Assembly (NCBI RefSeq): GCF_036697405.1
Contig: NZ_JBAHWA010000006.1
Location: 195,833-259,832 of the forward strand
Direction of reading: 5' to 3'
Length of the DNA stretch: 64,000 bases
Source: Lysobacter sp036697405
Lineage (GTDB): Bacteria; Pseudomonadota; Gammaproteobacteria; Xanthomonadales; Xanthomonadaceae
Below are positions 34,437 to 42,041 of this stretch, piece by piece. The notes under the pieces are model-generated. The model saw only the letters and a list, made by a program, of their open reading frames with translations, did not search any database and was not told the origin of the DNA. Every line of letters starts with the position of its first letter. Position 1 is the stretch's first letter. Both the position numbers and the translations under genes were made by a program.

Positions 34437-35456
34437 ATGGACATGATCGAACTCGACGGCTCGGCGGGCGGCGGGCAACTGCTGCGCACCGCCTTGAGCC
34501 TGAGCCTGTGCACGGGCATCGGCTTCACGATGCAGCACATCCGCGCCAAGCGTTCGCGCCCCGGCCTGATGCGCCAGCACCTCACCGCCGTCAACGCGGC
34601 GGCGACGGTCGGCCGCGCCTTCGTGCACGGCGTCGACCTGGGCGCGACCAGCCTGCGCTTCGAGCCGGGCCAGGTCGTGCCGGGCGACTATCGCTTCGCC
34701 ACCGGCACCGCCGGCTCGACCACGCTGGTGCTGCAGACGGTGTTGCCGGCGCTGTGGTCCTGCGACGCGCCCTCGCAGCTGGTGCTGGAGGGCGGCACCC
34801 ACAACCCGCTCGCGCCCAGCGCCGACTTCATCGCCGACAGCTACCTGCCGGCCCTGCGCCGCATCGGCGTGGACGCCTCGCTGCGCCTGGAGCGTCACGG
34901 TTTCTATCCGGCCGGCGGCGGCGTGCTGCACGCGACGGTGCGGCCCGGCGCGCGGCTGCTGCCTTGCGTGTTCGACACCCGCGGCGAGCGCGAGTCGCTG
35001 CAGGCCACCGCGCTGCTGTCGGGGCTGTCGGCCGGCATCGGCCGCCGCGAGCTGGACGTGCTGGGCGAGCGCCTGGGTCTGGACGAAAGTGCGCTGGAGT
35101 TGCGCAGCGTGCGGCCGGCGATCGGCCCTGGCAACGCGCTGAGCGTGCGGGTGCGCCACGCCCTGCACTGCGAGACCTTCACCGGTCACGGCGAGCGCGG
35201 AGTGATGGCCGAGCAGGTCGCGGGCAAGCTCGCCGACGAGGTCCGGGCCTATCTGGATTCGCCGGCCTGCGTGGGCGAGCACCTGGGCGATCAGCTGCTG
35301 CTGCCGATGGCCTTGGCCGGTGGCGGCGAGTTCACCACCACCACGATCAGCGAGCACCTGAGCAGCAACGCGCGCCTGATCGAGAAGTTCCTGCCGGTGG
35401 AGATCGATTGGCAGGCGCTCGGACCCGCGCACTGGCGGGTCGTGGTCGGCCGCTAA
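34437..35456 (+). CDS. rtcA: RNA 3'-terminal phosphate cyclase
   Basis: A 339-residue RtcA: LDGSAGGGQLLRTALSLS at the N-terminus, IRAKRSRPGLMRQHLTAV, HGFYPAGGG and the adenylated His282 in VGEHLGDQLLLPMAL. It converts RNA 3'-phosphates to 2',3'-cyclic phosphates via an RNA-AMP intermediate. Two ATGs (34437, 34443) are possible, neither with a clear ribosome-binding site. It follows rtcB by 85 nt and is convergent with the glycan operon, 3 nt away. Confidence 0.94.
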   Translation: MDMIELDGSAGGGQLLRTALSLSLCTGIGFTMQHIRAKRSRPGLMRQHLTAVNAAATVGRAFVHGVDLGATSLRFEPGQVVPGDYRFATGTAGSTTLVLQTVLPALWSCDAPSQLVLEGGTHNPLAPSADFIADSYLPALRRIGVDASLRLERHGFYPAGGGVLHATVRPGARLLPCVFDTRGERESLQATALLSGLSAGIGRRELDVLGERLGLDESALELRSVRPAIGPGNALSVRVRHALHCETFTGHGERGVMAEQVAGKLADEVRAYLDSPACVGEHLGDQLLLPMALAGGGEFTTTTISEHLSSNARLIEKFLPVEIDWQALGPAHWRVVVGR

Positions 35457-35459
35457 CCC

Positions 35460-36986
35460 TCAGCCCATCGACAGCGCCGACGCCGGCGCTGTCGATGCGC
35501 GCGCGCCGCCGGTTTCGCCCAACGGCCGGCGCAGCAGCACCCACAGGCACAGGCCCAGCGCGACGAACTGGCTGAAGGTGGACAGGGCCAGGCGGCCCAT
35601 CAGTTCGGGCAGGGGCATGCCGCCGAACGGCAGCACCGCGCTCAGGGCCAGGTAGGCCAGCGCCAGCGCGATCACGCGCGGCGGTTGCAGGCGGCTGCCG
35701 GCGGCGACCAGCAGCCACAGCCAGATCGGTGCGAACAGGCCGTTGTGGTCCGGCACGAAGGGGCTGCGGTAGGCGGCCAGGGCCAGCAGCGCCAGCCAGG
35801 TCGAGACCAGTTCCAGGCGCGACATCGCGCGCGCGCGGCGCGCGGCGAAGATCGCCAAAGCGAACACGGCCAGGGTCCAGACCCAGGACACCGCCTTCTC
35901 CACCGCCGGCGTCATCCCGCCCACGCCCAGCAGCTCGAGCTTCAGCGTCAGGCCCGGCACCGAATCGTTGATCGCCACCACCGGCTCCAGCCCATCCAGC
36001 CACAGGAAGGCCCAGGACTCGTTGCTGAGGATGCGCGGCGCCTGGAACTGGAAGAAGGCCTCGAACGGCGCCGTGCCCAGCCAGATCAGCGCGATCACGC
36101 TGTACAGCGCCGCGAACGCGATCGTCCACGCCGCCTCGCGCCAGCGCCGCGCGGCCAGCAGGTACAGGCCCAGCAGGCCGGGGAACAGCTTGAACACGGC
36201 GAAGCCGAGCAGGGCGCCGCCGGCGATCGGGCGGCCGCGCCAGAACAGCATCATCGCCAGCAGCGACATCGCGATCGCGGCGATCTGGAAATTGCCCAGC
36301 TGCAGGGTCAGCAGTACCGGCGTGCTCAACCACAGCGCGGGCATCAGCAGGGCGATGCGGCGTCCGGCCGTGCCGCCGATCCAGCGGCCCAGCGCGAACA
36401 CGCTGGCGGCTAGCACGGCGCCTTCGATCGCGAACCACAATGCGCGCAGTTCGATGAAGCCGTCGCTGATGGCGATGCCGGCGCGCGGCAGGATCAGGAA
36501 CTGCGGCAGGTACAGGAAATCGTCCAGCTTGAAGCGGCCTTCCATGCCGGCGTAGTGCTCGGGATCGTAGAGATTGGGCACGCCCTGCGCGGCCAGGCCG
36601 GCCGCCTTCCACATGCCCGAGAAGCAGTTGTGGCGTACGTAGAATTCGTCGAACCAGTAGGCCGAGGCCTGGGCCTGGGCCGGGTCGAGCATGAACAAGG
36701 CGACGCCGGCGGTGCGCGCGATCGCGGCCAGCGCCACCAGCAGCCAAAGCGCGCTCCACAGCGGATGCGCGCGGCTCAGCCCGTCCCATTCCGCGGGCAG
36801 GCGCCGCGCCAGCCAGGGCGTGGCGAACGCGGCCAAGGCCAGCGCGATCGCCAGCGCGATGCTGGGCGCGAACGCGGTCGGCACATACGCCCCCAGCGCC
36901 ACCGCCGGCAGGGTCGCCAGCAGCAGGCTCAACAGGGCGGCGACGGTCCAGCGTTCGCGGGAGATCCGGTGCACGGCGAGGTTCAT
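35460..36986 (-). CDS. GT87-type (DUF2029) membrane glycosyltransferase
   Basis: A 508-residue polytopic protein with about 11-12 hydrophobic segments. It has the GT-C loop character of GT87 enzymes: ASAYWFDEFYVRHNCFSG with an acidic residue in the first large loop, QGVPNLYDPEHYAG, and LGNFQIAAIAMSLLAMMLFW, matching the usual GQ/NGQ helix. GT87 members transfer a sugar from a polyprenyl-phosphate donor on the periplasmic face. It is the last gene of the eight-gene minus-strand operon, 49 nt after the HAD gene. The donor and acceptor are unknown. Confidence 0.75.
   Translation of the reverse strand: MNLAVHRISRERWTVAALLSLLLATLPAVALGAYVPTAFAPSIALAIALALAAFATPWLARRLPAEWDGLSRAHPLWSALWLLVALAAIARTAGVALFMLDPAQAQASAYWFDEFYVRHNCFSGMWKAAGLAAQGVPNLYDPEHYAGMEGRFKLDDFLYLPQFLILPRAGIAISDGFIELRALWFAIEGAVLAASVFALGRWIGGTAGRRIALLMPALWLSTPVLLTLQLGNFQIAAIAMSLLAMMLFWRGRPIAGGALLGFAVFKLFPGLLGLYLLAARRWREAAWTIAFAALYSVIALIWLGTAPFEAFFQFQAPRILSNESWAFLWLDGLEPVVAINDSVPGLTLKLELLGVGGMTPAVEKAVSWVWTLAVFALAIFAARRARAMSRLELVSTWLALLALAAYRSPFVPDHNGLFAPIWLWLLVAAGSRLQPPRVIALALAYLALSAVLPFGGMPLPELMGRLALSTFSQFVALGLCLWVLLRRPLGETGGARASTAPASALSMG
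35467..35496. terminator. shared hairpin between rtcA and the GT87 gene
   Basis: Perfect 12-bp arms ATCGACAGCGCC / GGCGCTGTCGAT with a 6-nt loop. It lies 10 nt after the rtcA stop and inside the last codons of the convergent GT87 gene. There is no T-tract; it may work as a bidirectional stop or RNA 3'-end stabiliser. Confidence 0.5.
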
Positions 36987-37035
36987 GCGGTCTGGCTCCG
37001 AAGGGCGGCGTGGCGCGGGCGGCGAAGGCGTGCGC

Positions 37036-37800
37036 TCATTGCGCGGCCCAGCCTTCGACCTTGCCCGAGAACAGGTAGCGGCTGAGTTCCTCGAAGTCGT
37101 CGAACACCAGGTCCGGCGCGGACTCGCGCGCATGCCCGTTGTGCGCGCGATCGACCCGCAGCAGGGTGGTGATGCCGAAGCGGCGCGCGCCGGCGATGTC
37201 GCTGGCCGGGTCGTCGCCGATCATCCAGATCCGTTCCGGCTGGATGCCCAGCTTGTCGATCGCCAGCTGGAACGGCGCTTCCTGCGGCTTGTCGGCGCCG
37301 GCCTCCTCGGAGGTCACCACGTAGTCGAAGCAGTCGTCCAGGCCGAAGTAGATGATCTTGCGGAATTGGATCTGCGAGGTGAGGTCGGTGATGATCGCGG
37401 TACCGATGCCGCGGCTGCGCAGCGCCATCAGGAACTCGCGCACGCCCGGGAACAGCTCGCAGTGGGCCAGGAAGGTGCGCCAGTAGGTCTGCTCCAGGTC
37501 CAGGGTGATCACCAGCTGGGTCTTGCGCCCGAGCAGTTCGATGCCGCGCTGGAAGTACAGCAGCCGGCTGTGCGAACTGGCGGTGCGTCCCAGGCGCTGC
37601 TTCACCTCCTGGCGCGCCTGCGAGAAGGCCTGGCGCACGTCGCCGACCTCGCAGCCGAGCAGGCGCACCGCCTTCTCCTCGGCCGCCACGGTCGCGCAGG
37701 CGTGCGGATGGCCGTAGGCGTAGAGGGTGTTGTCGGTGTCGAAGATGATCGCCTGCGGCGCGCGCAGGGCCGTGTCCGTGTTGTGGATATTCAGGCTCAT
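37036..37800 (-). CDS. HAD superfamily phosphatase
   Basis: A 254-residue HAD subfamily-I enzyme: nucleophile motif IIFDTDNTLYAYG (DxD), motif II TAIITDLTSQ, the Lys in EEAGADKPQEAPFQ and motif IV MIGDDPASDIAGA. It has an alpha-helical cap between motifs I and II (about residues 35-110). Enzymes of this type remove phosphate from small sugars or polyols. It begins inside the stop of the kinase fusion gene (4-nt ATGA overlap). A phosphatase next to a kinase and an aldolase suggests synthesis of a free polyol or sugar intermediate. Confidence 0.85.
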   Translation of the reverse strand: MSLNIHNTDTALRAPQAIIFDTDNTLYAYGHPHACATVAAEEKAVRLLGCEVGDVRQAFSQARQEVKQRLGRTASSHSRLLYFQRGIELLGRKTQLVITLDLEQTYWRTFLAHCELFPGVREFLMALRSRGIGTAIITDLTSQIQFRKIIYFGLDDCFDYVVTSEEAGADKPQEAPFQLAIDKLGIQPERIWMIGDDPASDIAGARRFGITTLLRVDRAHNGHARESAPDLVFDDFEELSRYLFSGKVEGWAAQ

Positions 37801-39893
37801 TGGATTCGGTTCTTCAGGGCTTCTTCGGTGTGCACCAGGACCAGCAACTGCATGATCCCGCTCATGCCGTCCTCCCACTGGGGACGGATGTCCAGCATTT
37901 CCTGCAGGCCGGGCACCAGACTGCGCGCGGCCAGGGCGATGTCCTCGGCGGCGACGTCGCCTTCGATCTCCATCTCGACCTCGCCCGAGTCGTCGGCCAG
38001 CTGCACGTCCAGGTGCAGGCCGCACACGCCGATCAGGATCCGCGCCACGCGCTCGTGATAGGTGCCGTTGCGGATCAGCGCGACCAGCTTCAGGCGCACC
38101 TGGTCGGGCGCGACGCCGCGTTCGAGCTGCTGCGGATTGACCGGTTGCAGGCGCAGCACCAGGCTGGCGACCGCCTTCTGCGGATGGATGTAGCGCTGCG
38201 AATCCGGCGCGCGCCGCTCCAGCGAACCGTTGACCGCGGCCAGGTCGTGACCGCGCTGGTGCACGTCGCGATGGATTTTCCAGGCCCGGCGCAGGGCTTC
38301 GTCCACGTCCAGGAACACGCTGACGTCGTAGCGCCGGCGCAGGCGCGGGAAGTGCAGCGCGTGCAGGCCCGAGGCGATGATCACGTCGTTCTTGGCCAGC
38401 AGGGTCGGGCTTTCGAAGCGCCCGGCGGTGTGGTCGTAGCGGCGGCAGACGATGGCCTTGCCGTCCATCAACGCGAGCACGTCGCTGCTGAAGCGCTGCA
38501 GGTCGTTGGCGCGCGGGTTGAGATGGGTCAGGCCTTTCCACATCGGCGCGTAGCGGTCCCAGATGTGGTAATCGTCGCCGGACACGTGCACCACCGAGTG
38601 GTCGCCGAACACGCCGGCCAGGGCGCGGCTCAGGGTGTCCTTGCCGGAGCCCGAATCGCCGGCGATGCCCAGCGCCAGCGGCTTCTGGGCGATGCGGTAG
38701 TAGTCGTTGCGGCCGACGCGTTCGCGCAGCATCTGCACGATCAGGACCAGGCCCGAGGCTACCACCAGGGTCATCCACAGCGAATGCACGTGCGGGCTGA
38801 TGTGCGCGGCCACGGCGGCGATCGCCGGCGCCGGATCCCAACCCAGCAGGGGCGCGCTGGCGCCGCTGGAGATGAACACGTGCATCGCGATCAGCAGCAG
38901 CGAGAAACCGCCGGCCAGCACGCGCGCGCTGCGATCGCCCTGCAGCTGGTGCGCGACCAGAAACGGCACCAGCCACAAGTACCAGCCCGGCGGCGCCGGC
39001 GTGCCCAGCACCACCAGGAAGAACGACAGCCCGGTGCTGGCGATCAGCAGCTCGAAGCTGATGCGGCGGAAGCGCCAGGCCGCGTAGGCCGCGAGCAGGT
39101 ACAGGGTCGGAGTGAGGTAGAGCTTGAGTTCCTCGCCCAGCGGCAGGGCCAGGTCGAACACGCGGCCGAACTCGCGCGAGCCGAACACCATGGCCACGAA
39201 GCCGCTGGACGCCAGCCAGGGCAGGGTCAGCAGGGTCGCCAGCAGCGCGCAGGCCAGCACGAACGGCGCCAGCATCGAGCGCAGGCGCTTGTTGCGCCAC
39301 AGGTAGATGCCGATGAAGGGCGCGGCCAGACCCATGCTGAGCTTGGCCGCCAGCGCCAGGCCCAGCGCCGCGCCGCTGGCGACCGGGCGATAGCGGCGGA
39401 TCAGCAGCAGCGACAGCAGCAGCAAGGCGATCGGCACGATGTCGGTCTGACCGTTCCAGTAGGTCACGAACAGCACGATCGGCGACCACCAGTACAACCA
39501 CAGCAGCATGCGCGGCCGTTCCAGCGGCAGCAGGCGCCGCAGCAGCAGCAGGCAGGCCAGATCGGCGCCGAGCAGGCCCAGGCGGAAGCCGATGCCGGTG
39601 TAGGCGTCGCTGCCGGTGGCGGCGTCGACCAGCCAGCCCAGCACGCTGCCCGGCGCATGCGCCAGCAGCATCACCGGGCCGTAGGGATAGGCCAGCGGCG
39701 TGCCGCCGGCGGCGAGGAAGCTCGACCAGGGATCCAGGCTGGGAAAGCGGATCGCATGGTCCAGGAACGGCAGGAACCACTGCTGCTGGATCTTCGGCAC
39801 CAGCAGCACGATCAGCAGCGCGCGCAGCAACAGGCCGGCGCGGAACTCCACGGTCCGCAGCATCGGGTCCTGCCACAGGCGCGTCAGCTTCAT
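37797..39893 (-). CDS. fusion: GT-C/GT87-like membrane protein + uridine kinase/PRK-like kinase
   Basis: A 698-residue protein. Residues 1-395 are polytopic: about 10-11 helices, with LDPWSSFLAAGGTPLAYPYGP in the first loop and WYWNGQTDIVPIALLLL-like GT87 helix features (here YWNGQTDIVP). Residues about 405-698 are a P-loop kinase of the phosphoribulokinase/uridine kinase family: Walker A GDSGSGKDT (412-420), HVSGDDYHIWDR and the acceptor-side ASGLHALHF. The frame is continuous with no stop, and both parts keep their motifs, so the fusion looks real. The substrate is unknown; the neighbours suggest a sugar or polyol phosphate. It starts 4 nt inside the end of the GDPD-like gene. Confidence 0.78.
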   Translation of the reverse strand: MKLTRLWQDPMLRTVEFRAGLLLRALLIVLLVPKIQQQWFLPFLDHAIRFPSLDPWSSFLAAGGTPLAYPYGPVMLLAHAPGSVLGWLVDAATGSDAYTGIGFRLGLLGADLACLLLLRRLLPLERPRMLLWLYWWSPIVLFVTYWNGQTDIVPIALLLLSLLLIRRYRPVASGAALGLALAAKLSMGLAAPFIGIYLWRNKRLRSMLAPFVLACALLATLLTLPWLASSGFVAMVFGSREFGRVFDLALPLGEELKLYLTPTLYLLAAYAAWRFRRISFELLIASTGLSFFLVVLGTPAPPGWYLWLVPFLVAHQLQGDRSARVLAGGFSLLLIAMHVFISSGASAPLLGWDPAPAIAAVAAHISPHVHSLWMTLVVASGLVLIVQMLRERVGRNDYYRIAQKPLALGIAGDSGSGKDTLSRALAGVFGDHSVVHVSGDDYHIWDRYAPMWKGLTHLNPRANDLQRFSSDVLALMDGKAIVCRRYDHTAGRFESPTLLAKNDVIIASGLHALHFPRLRRRYDVSVFLDVDEALRRAWKIHRDVHQRGHDLAAVNGSLERRAPDSQRYIHPQKAVASLVLRLQPVNPQQLERGVAPDQVRLKLVALIRNGTYHERVARILIGVCGLHLDVQLADDSGEVEMEIEGDVAAEDIALAARSLVPGLQEMLDIRPQWEDGMSGIMQLLVLVHTEEALKNRIQ

Positions 39894-40477
39894 CGCCAAA
39901 GCGCGGTCTCCTTGGTGCAGACCGCGTCCACCGCGATACCCTCGCGCGCCAGCAGTTCGCGCATCGCGGCGATGCCCGGCCCGGCGTCGCGGCCCTGCAA
40001 CTCCGGCGAGACCAGGCACAGGCGGAAGCCCGCCTCGCGCAGGCGCTGGGCCTGGGCGCGGTCCAGCGGGAAGCGGGTGAAGCAGTCCACCCAGATCCAG
40101 CGCACCCGGCCGGCCAGGGCCAGCGCGGTGTCGATGGATTCGTATTCCGACACCCGCACCGCGCAGCGCGATTCGCCGCGCGCGGCGGTGCGCACCAGGA
40201 ACGGGAAGGACTGATCGAGGAAGAACCAGTCCTCGATGCCGCGCTCGCGCATCAGCGCGATCAGGCGGTCCTCCAGGCCCTCTTCCTTGACGTTGAGGAT
40301 CAGCAGGCGATGGCGGTAGTCGTCCAGCCAGTCCTCGAAATCCTCGCCGTCGGCGAAGGCGTCGTGGTGGACGATGATGGCGTCGCCGCGGCTGCGCAGG
40401 TCGAGCTCGATCCCGTACTCGGGCGAGGTCGCGCGCAGTTCCTCGCGGGTGTTGCGGCGGTGGCGGACGATGATCAT
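39890..40477 (-). CDS. GDPD-like (glycerophosphodiester phosphodiesterase fold) protein
   Basis: A 195-residue protein shorter than usual GDPDs (about 230-260). It starts IIVRHRRNTREEL and has GIELDLRSRGDAIIVHHDAF (in part), the family's H-R / E-x-D / H-D active-site signature, then LLILNVKEEGLEDRL where the catalytic Glu/Lys strand lies, and WVDCFTRFPL late. It might act as a phosphodiesterase or as a glycan-modifying enzyme. It overlaps the GT2 gene upstream by 4 nt and the fusion gene downstream by 4 nt. Confidence 0.7.
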   Translation of the reverse strand: MIIVRHRRNTREELRATSPEYGIELDLRSRGDAIIVHHDAFADGEDFEDWLDDYRHRLLILNVKEEGLEDRLIALMRERGIEDWFFLDQSFPFLVRTAARGESRCAVRVSEYESIDTALALAGRVRWIWVDCFTRFPLDRAQAQRLREAGFRLCLVSPELQGRDAGPGIAAMRELLAREGIAVDAVCTKETALWR

Positions 40478-41193
40478 GCGGGGTGCGAGAGGTCTTTGCG
40501 CAGGCGCAGGCTGAAATCCACGGTGCGGCGGATGAAGCGCGCCTTGGCGCGCCAGTTCACGTTCCAGTGCGAGCTGCCGTGGGCGCGCTGGCCGAAGCGC
40601 ACCGGGAAGCGGCGCACCTGCAGGCCGCTGCGCCGGGCCTGGTAATAGGCGTACAGATCCAGCGAGAAATCCTGCGGCGGCGCCTGCCAGCGCTCGAAGA
40701 AGGCGCGCGCGAACAGGGTCGGCTGGGCGTTGATGTCCCACAGCCGGCGCCGCAGCAGCAGGGTCTCGAACAGCGACATGCCGACGGTGAAGGCCACGTC
40801 GGCCGCGGGCCGGCCGTGGCGGCGGCCCTTGACGAACAGCGTGTCCGGATCGCGGTCGTCGAACAGCGCCAGGCCTTCCAGCGCGTCGGCCGGATCGGTC
40901 TGCATGTCGGCGTGGGTCCAGCCCACGACCAGGCCGCGCGCGGCGCGCAGGCCGGCGAGGATGCCGTGGCCGTAACCCTGGTTGCGCTCCACGCGCACGC
41001 TGCGGATGCGCTCGGCGTCCTGCAGCAGTTCGGCCAGCACCGCCGGGCTGTCGTCGGTGGAGCCGTTGTCGACCAGGATCGCTTCCACGTCTTCGCGCAG
41101 GAAGGTTTCGCGCAGGCGCGCCACCAGCAACGGCAGGTTGCGGGCCTCGTTGTAGCAGGGGATCACCAGGGACAGGCGCAGGGAGGTGGTCAC
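40474..41193 (-). CDS. GT2 family glycosyltransferase (dolichol-phosphate mannosyltransferase-like)
   Basis: A 239-residue GT-A enzyme: LSLVIPCYNEARNLPLLV, AILVDNGSTDDSPAVL (metal-binding acidic residues follow in GWTHADMQTDP), NQGYGHGILAGLRAA, and WDINAQPTLFARAF. This pattern belongs to the DPM1-like group that moves a sugar from a nucleotide to a polyprenyl phosphate. No C-terminal membrane domain. GTG 41193 is the start (GTGA overlap with the methyltransferase stop). It is the likely source of the lipid-linked donor for the two GT-C proteins of the operon. Confidence 0.82.
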   Translation of the reverse strand: MTTSLRLSLVIPCYNEARNLPLLVARLRETFLREDVEAILVDNGSTDDSPAVLAELLQDAERIRSVRVERNQGYGHGILAGLRAARGLVVGWTHADMQTDPADALEGLALFDDRDPDTLFVKGRRHGRPAADVAFTVGMSLFETLLLRRRLWDINAQPTLFARAFFERWQAPPQDFSLDLYAYYQARRSGLQVRRFPVRFGQRAHGSSHWNVNWRAKARFIRRTVDFSLRLRKDLSHPA

Positions 41194-41996
41194 GGCGTTT
41201 CGATCTTCCTCAGCACCACCGAGCGGCCCATCGCGAACACCGACGGCAGCAGCTTGACCAGGGCGCGGTCGGTGGCGTCGATGAGCTTGAGCAGGAAGCG
41301 CGGCAACTCGACCGTCTTGGCCTGCACCACCACGCCGCCGGAGACCAGGAACACGAAGCACTCGTTGAGCTCGTTGCGCTCGATCGCGAAGCCGGGCAGG
41401 TGGCGCTTGAACGCCGCCTCGTCGCGGAACAGCAGCAGCGGAATCGCGCAGTTGGCCGACCACGGATCGCGCGGATCGTTGGCGACCACGCTGTCGTCGA
41501 ACACGTCGATGTCGTAGGACCAGCCCTCGTGGCGCATCGCGCGCAGCGCCAGGCGCAGCAGGAAGCAGGTGTTGAGGTCCTGGATCAGGATCAGCCCGCC
41601 CGGCGCCAGCTTGCGCTGCATGACCTGGAAGAAGCGCAGCGGATTGGGCAGGTGGTGGATCATGTGGCTGAACACCGCCACGTCGATGGAACCGTCCGGA
41701 TAGGGCGGGTCCATGGCGTCGGCGACATCGTCGATCCACGGCCGCGCTTCCACGTCGGTGATGCGGAAGTTGTCGTGGCGGATGAATTCCTTGCTGAAGC
41801 CCGAGCCGGCGCCGAACTCGACCACGCGCTGGCCGGGCTTGAGGTAGGCGTTCATCCAGTCGTAGCGCTTGTACAGCAGGAACTCGAGATTGCGCGGGCG
41901 GTGCTTGAGGAAGAACTCGCGCGCCAGTCCGACTTCGCCTTCGTGCGCGAAGCGGTTCTCCTCGTGCGTGGGGAAGTAGGTGCTAGGCAGGACCAT
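41190..41996 (-). CDS. class I SAM-dependent methyltransferase
   Basis: A 268-residue protein with the SAM-binding motif VVEFGAGSGFSKEF at about residue 59, ITDVEARPWIDDVADAMD and the motif II/III VFSHMIHHLPNPLRFFQVMQ. This ubiE/MT11-like architecture is common in glycan and lipid biosynthesis loci; the acceptor is probably the sugar or its carrier. It lies between the nucleotidyltransferase (45-nt gap) and the GT2 (4-nt overlap). Confidence 0.85.
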   Translation of the reverse strand: MVLPSTYFPTHEENRFAHEGEVGLAREFFLKHRPRNLEFLLYKRYDWMNAYLKPGQRVVEFGAGSGFSKEFIRHDNFRITDVEARPWIDDVADAMDPPYPDGSIDVAVFSHMIHHLPNPLRFFQVMQRKLAPGGLILIQDLNTCFLLRLALRAMRHEGWSYDIDVFDDSVVANDPRDPWSANCAIPLLLFRDEAAFKRHLPGFAIERNELNECFVFLVSGGVVVQAKTVELPRFLLKLIDATDRALVKLLPSVFAMGRSVVLRKIETP

Positions 41997-42041
41997 GGGA
42001 CGACTCTCCGGCGAAACGGATTGCGGCGAACGCGTACGGGC

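Noticed and set aside
37036..39876. 946-codon frame that joins the HAD gene to upstream sequence
   Set aside because: The part before 37800 is the shadow of the kinase fusion gene; the HAD domain starts at ATG 37800.
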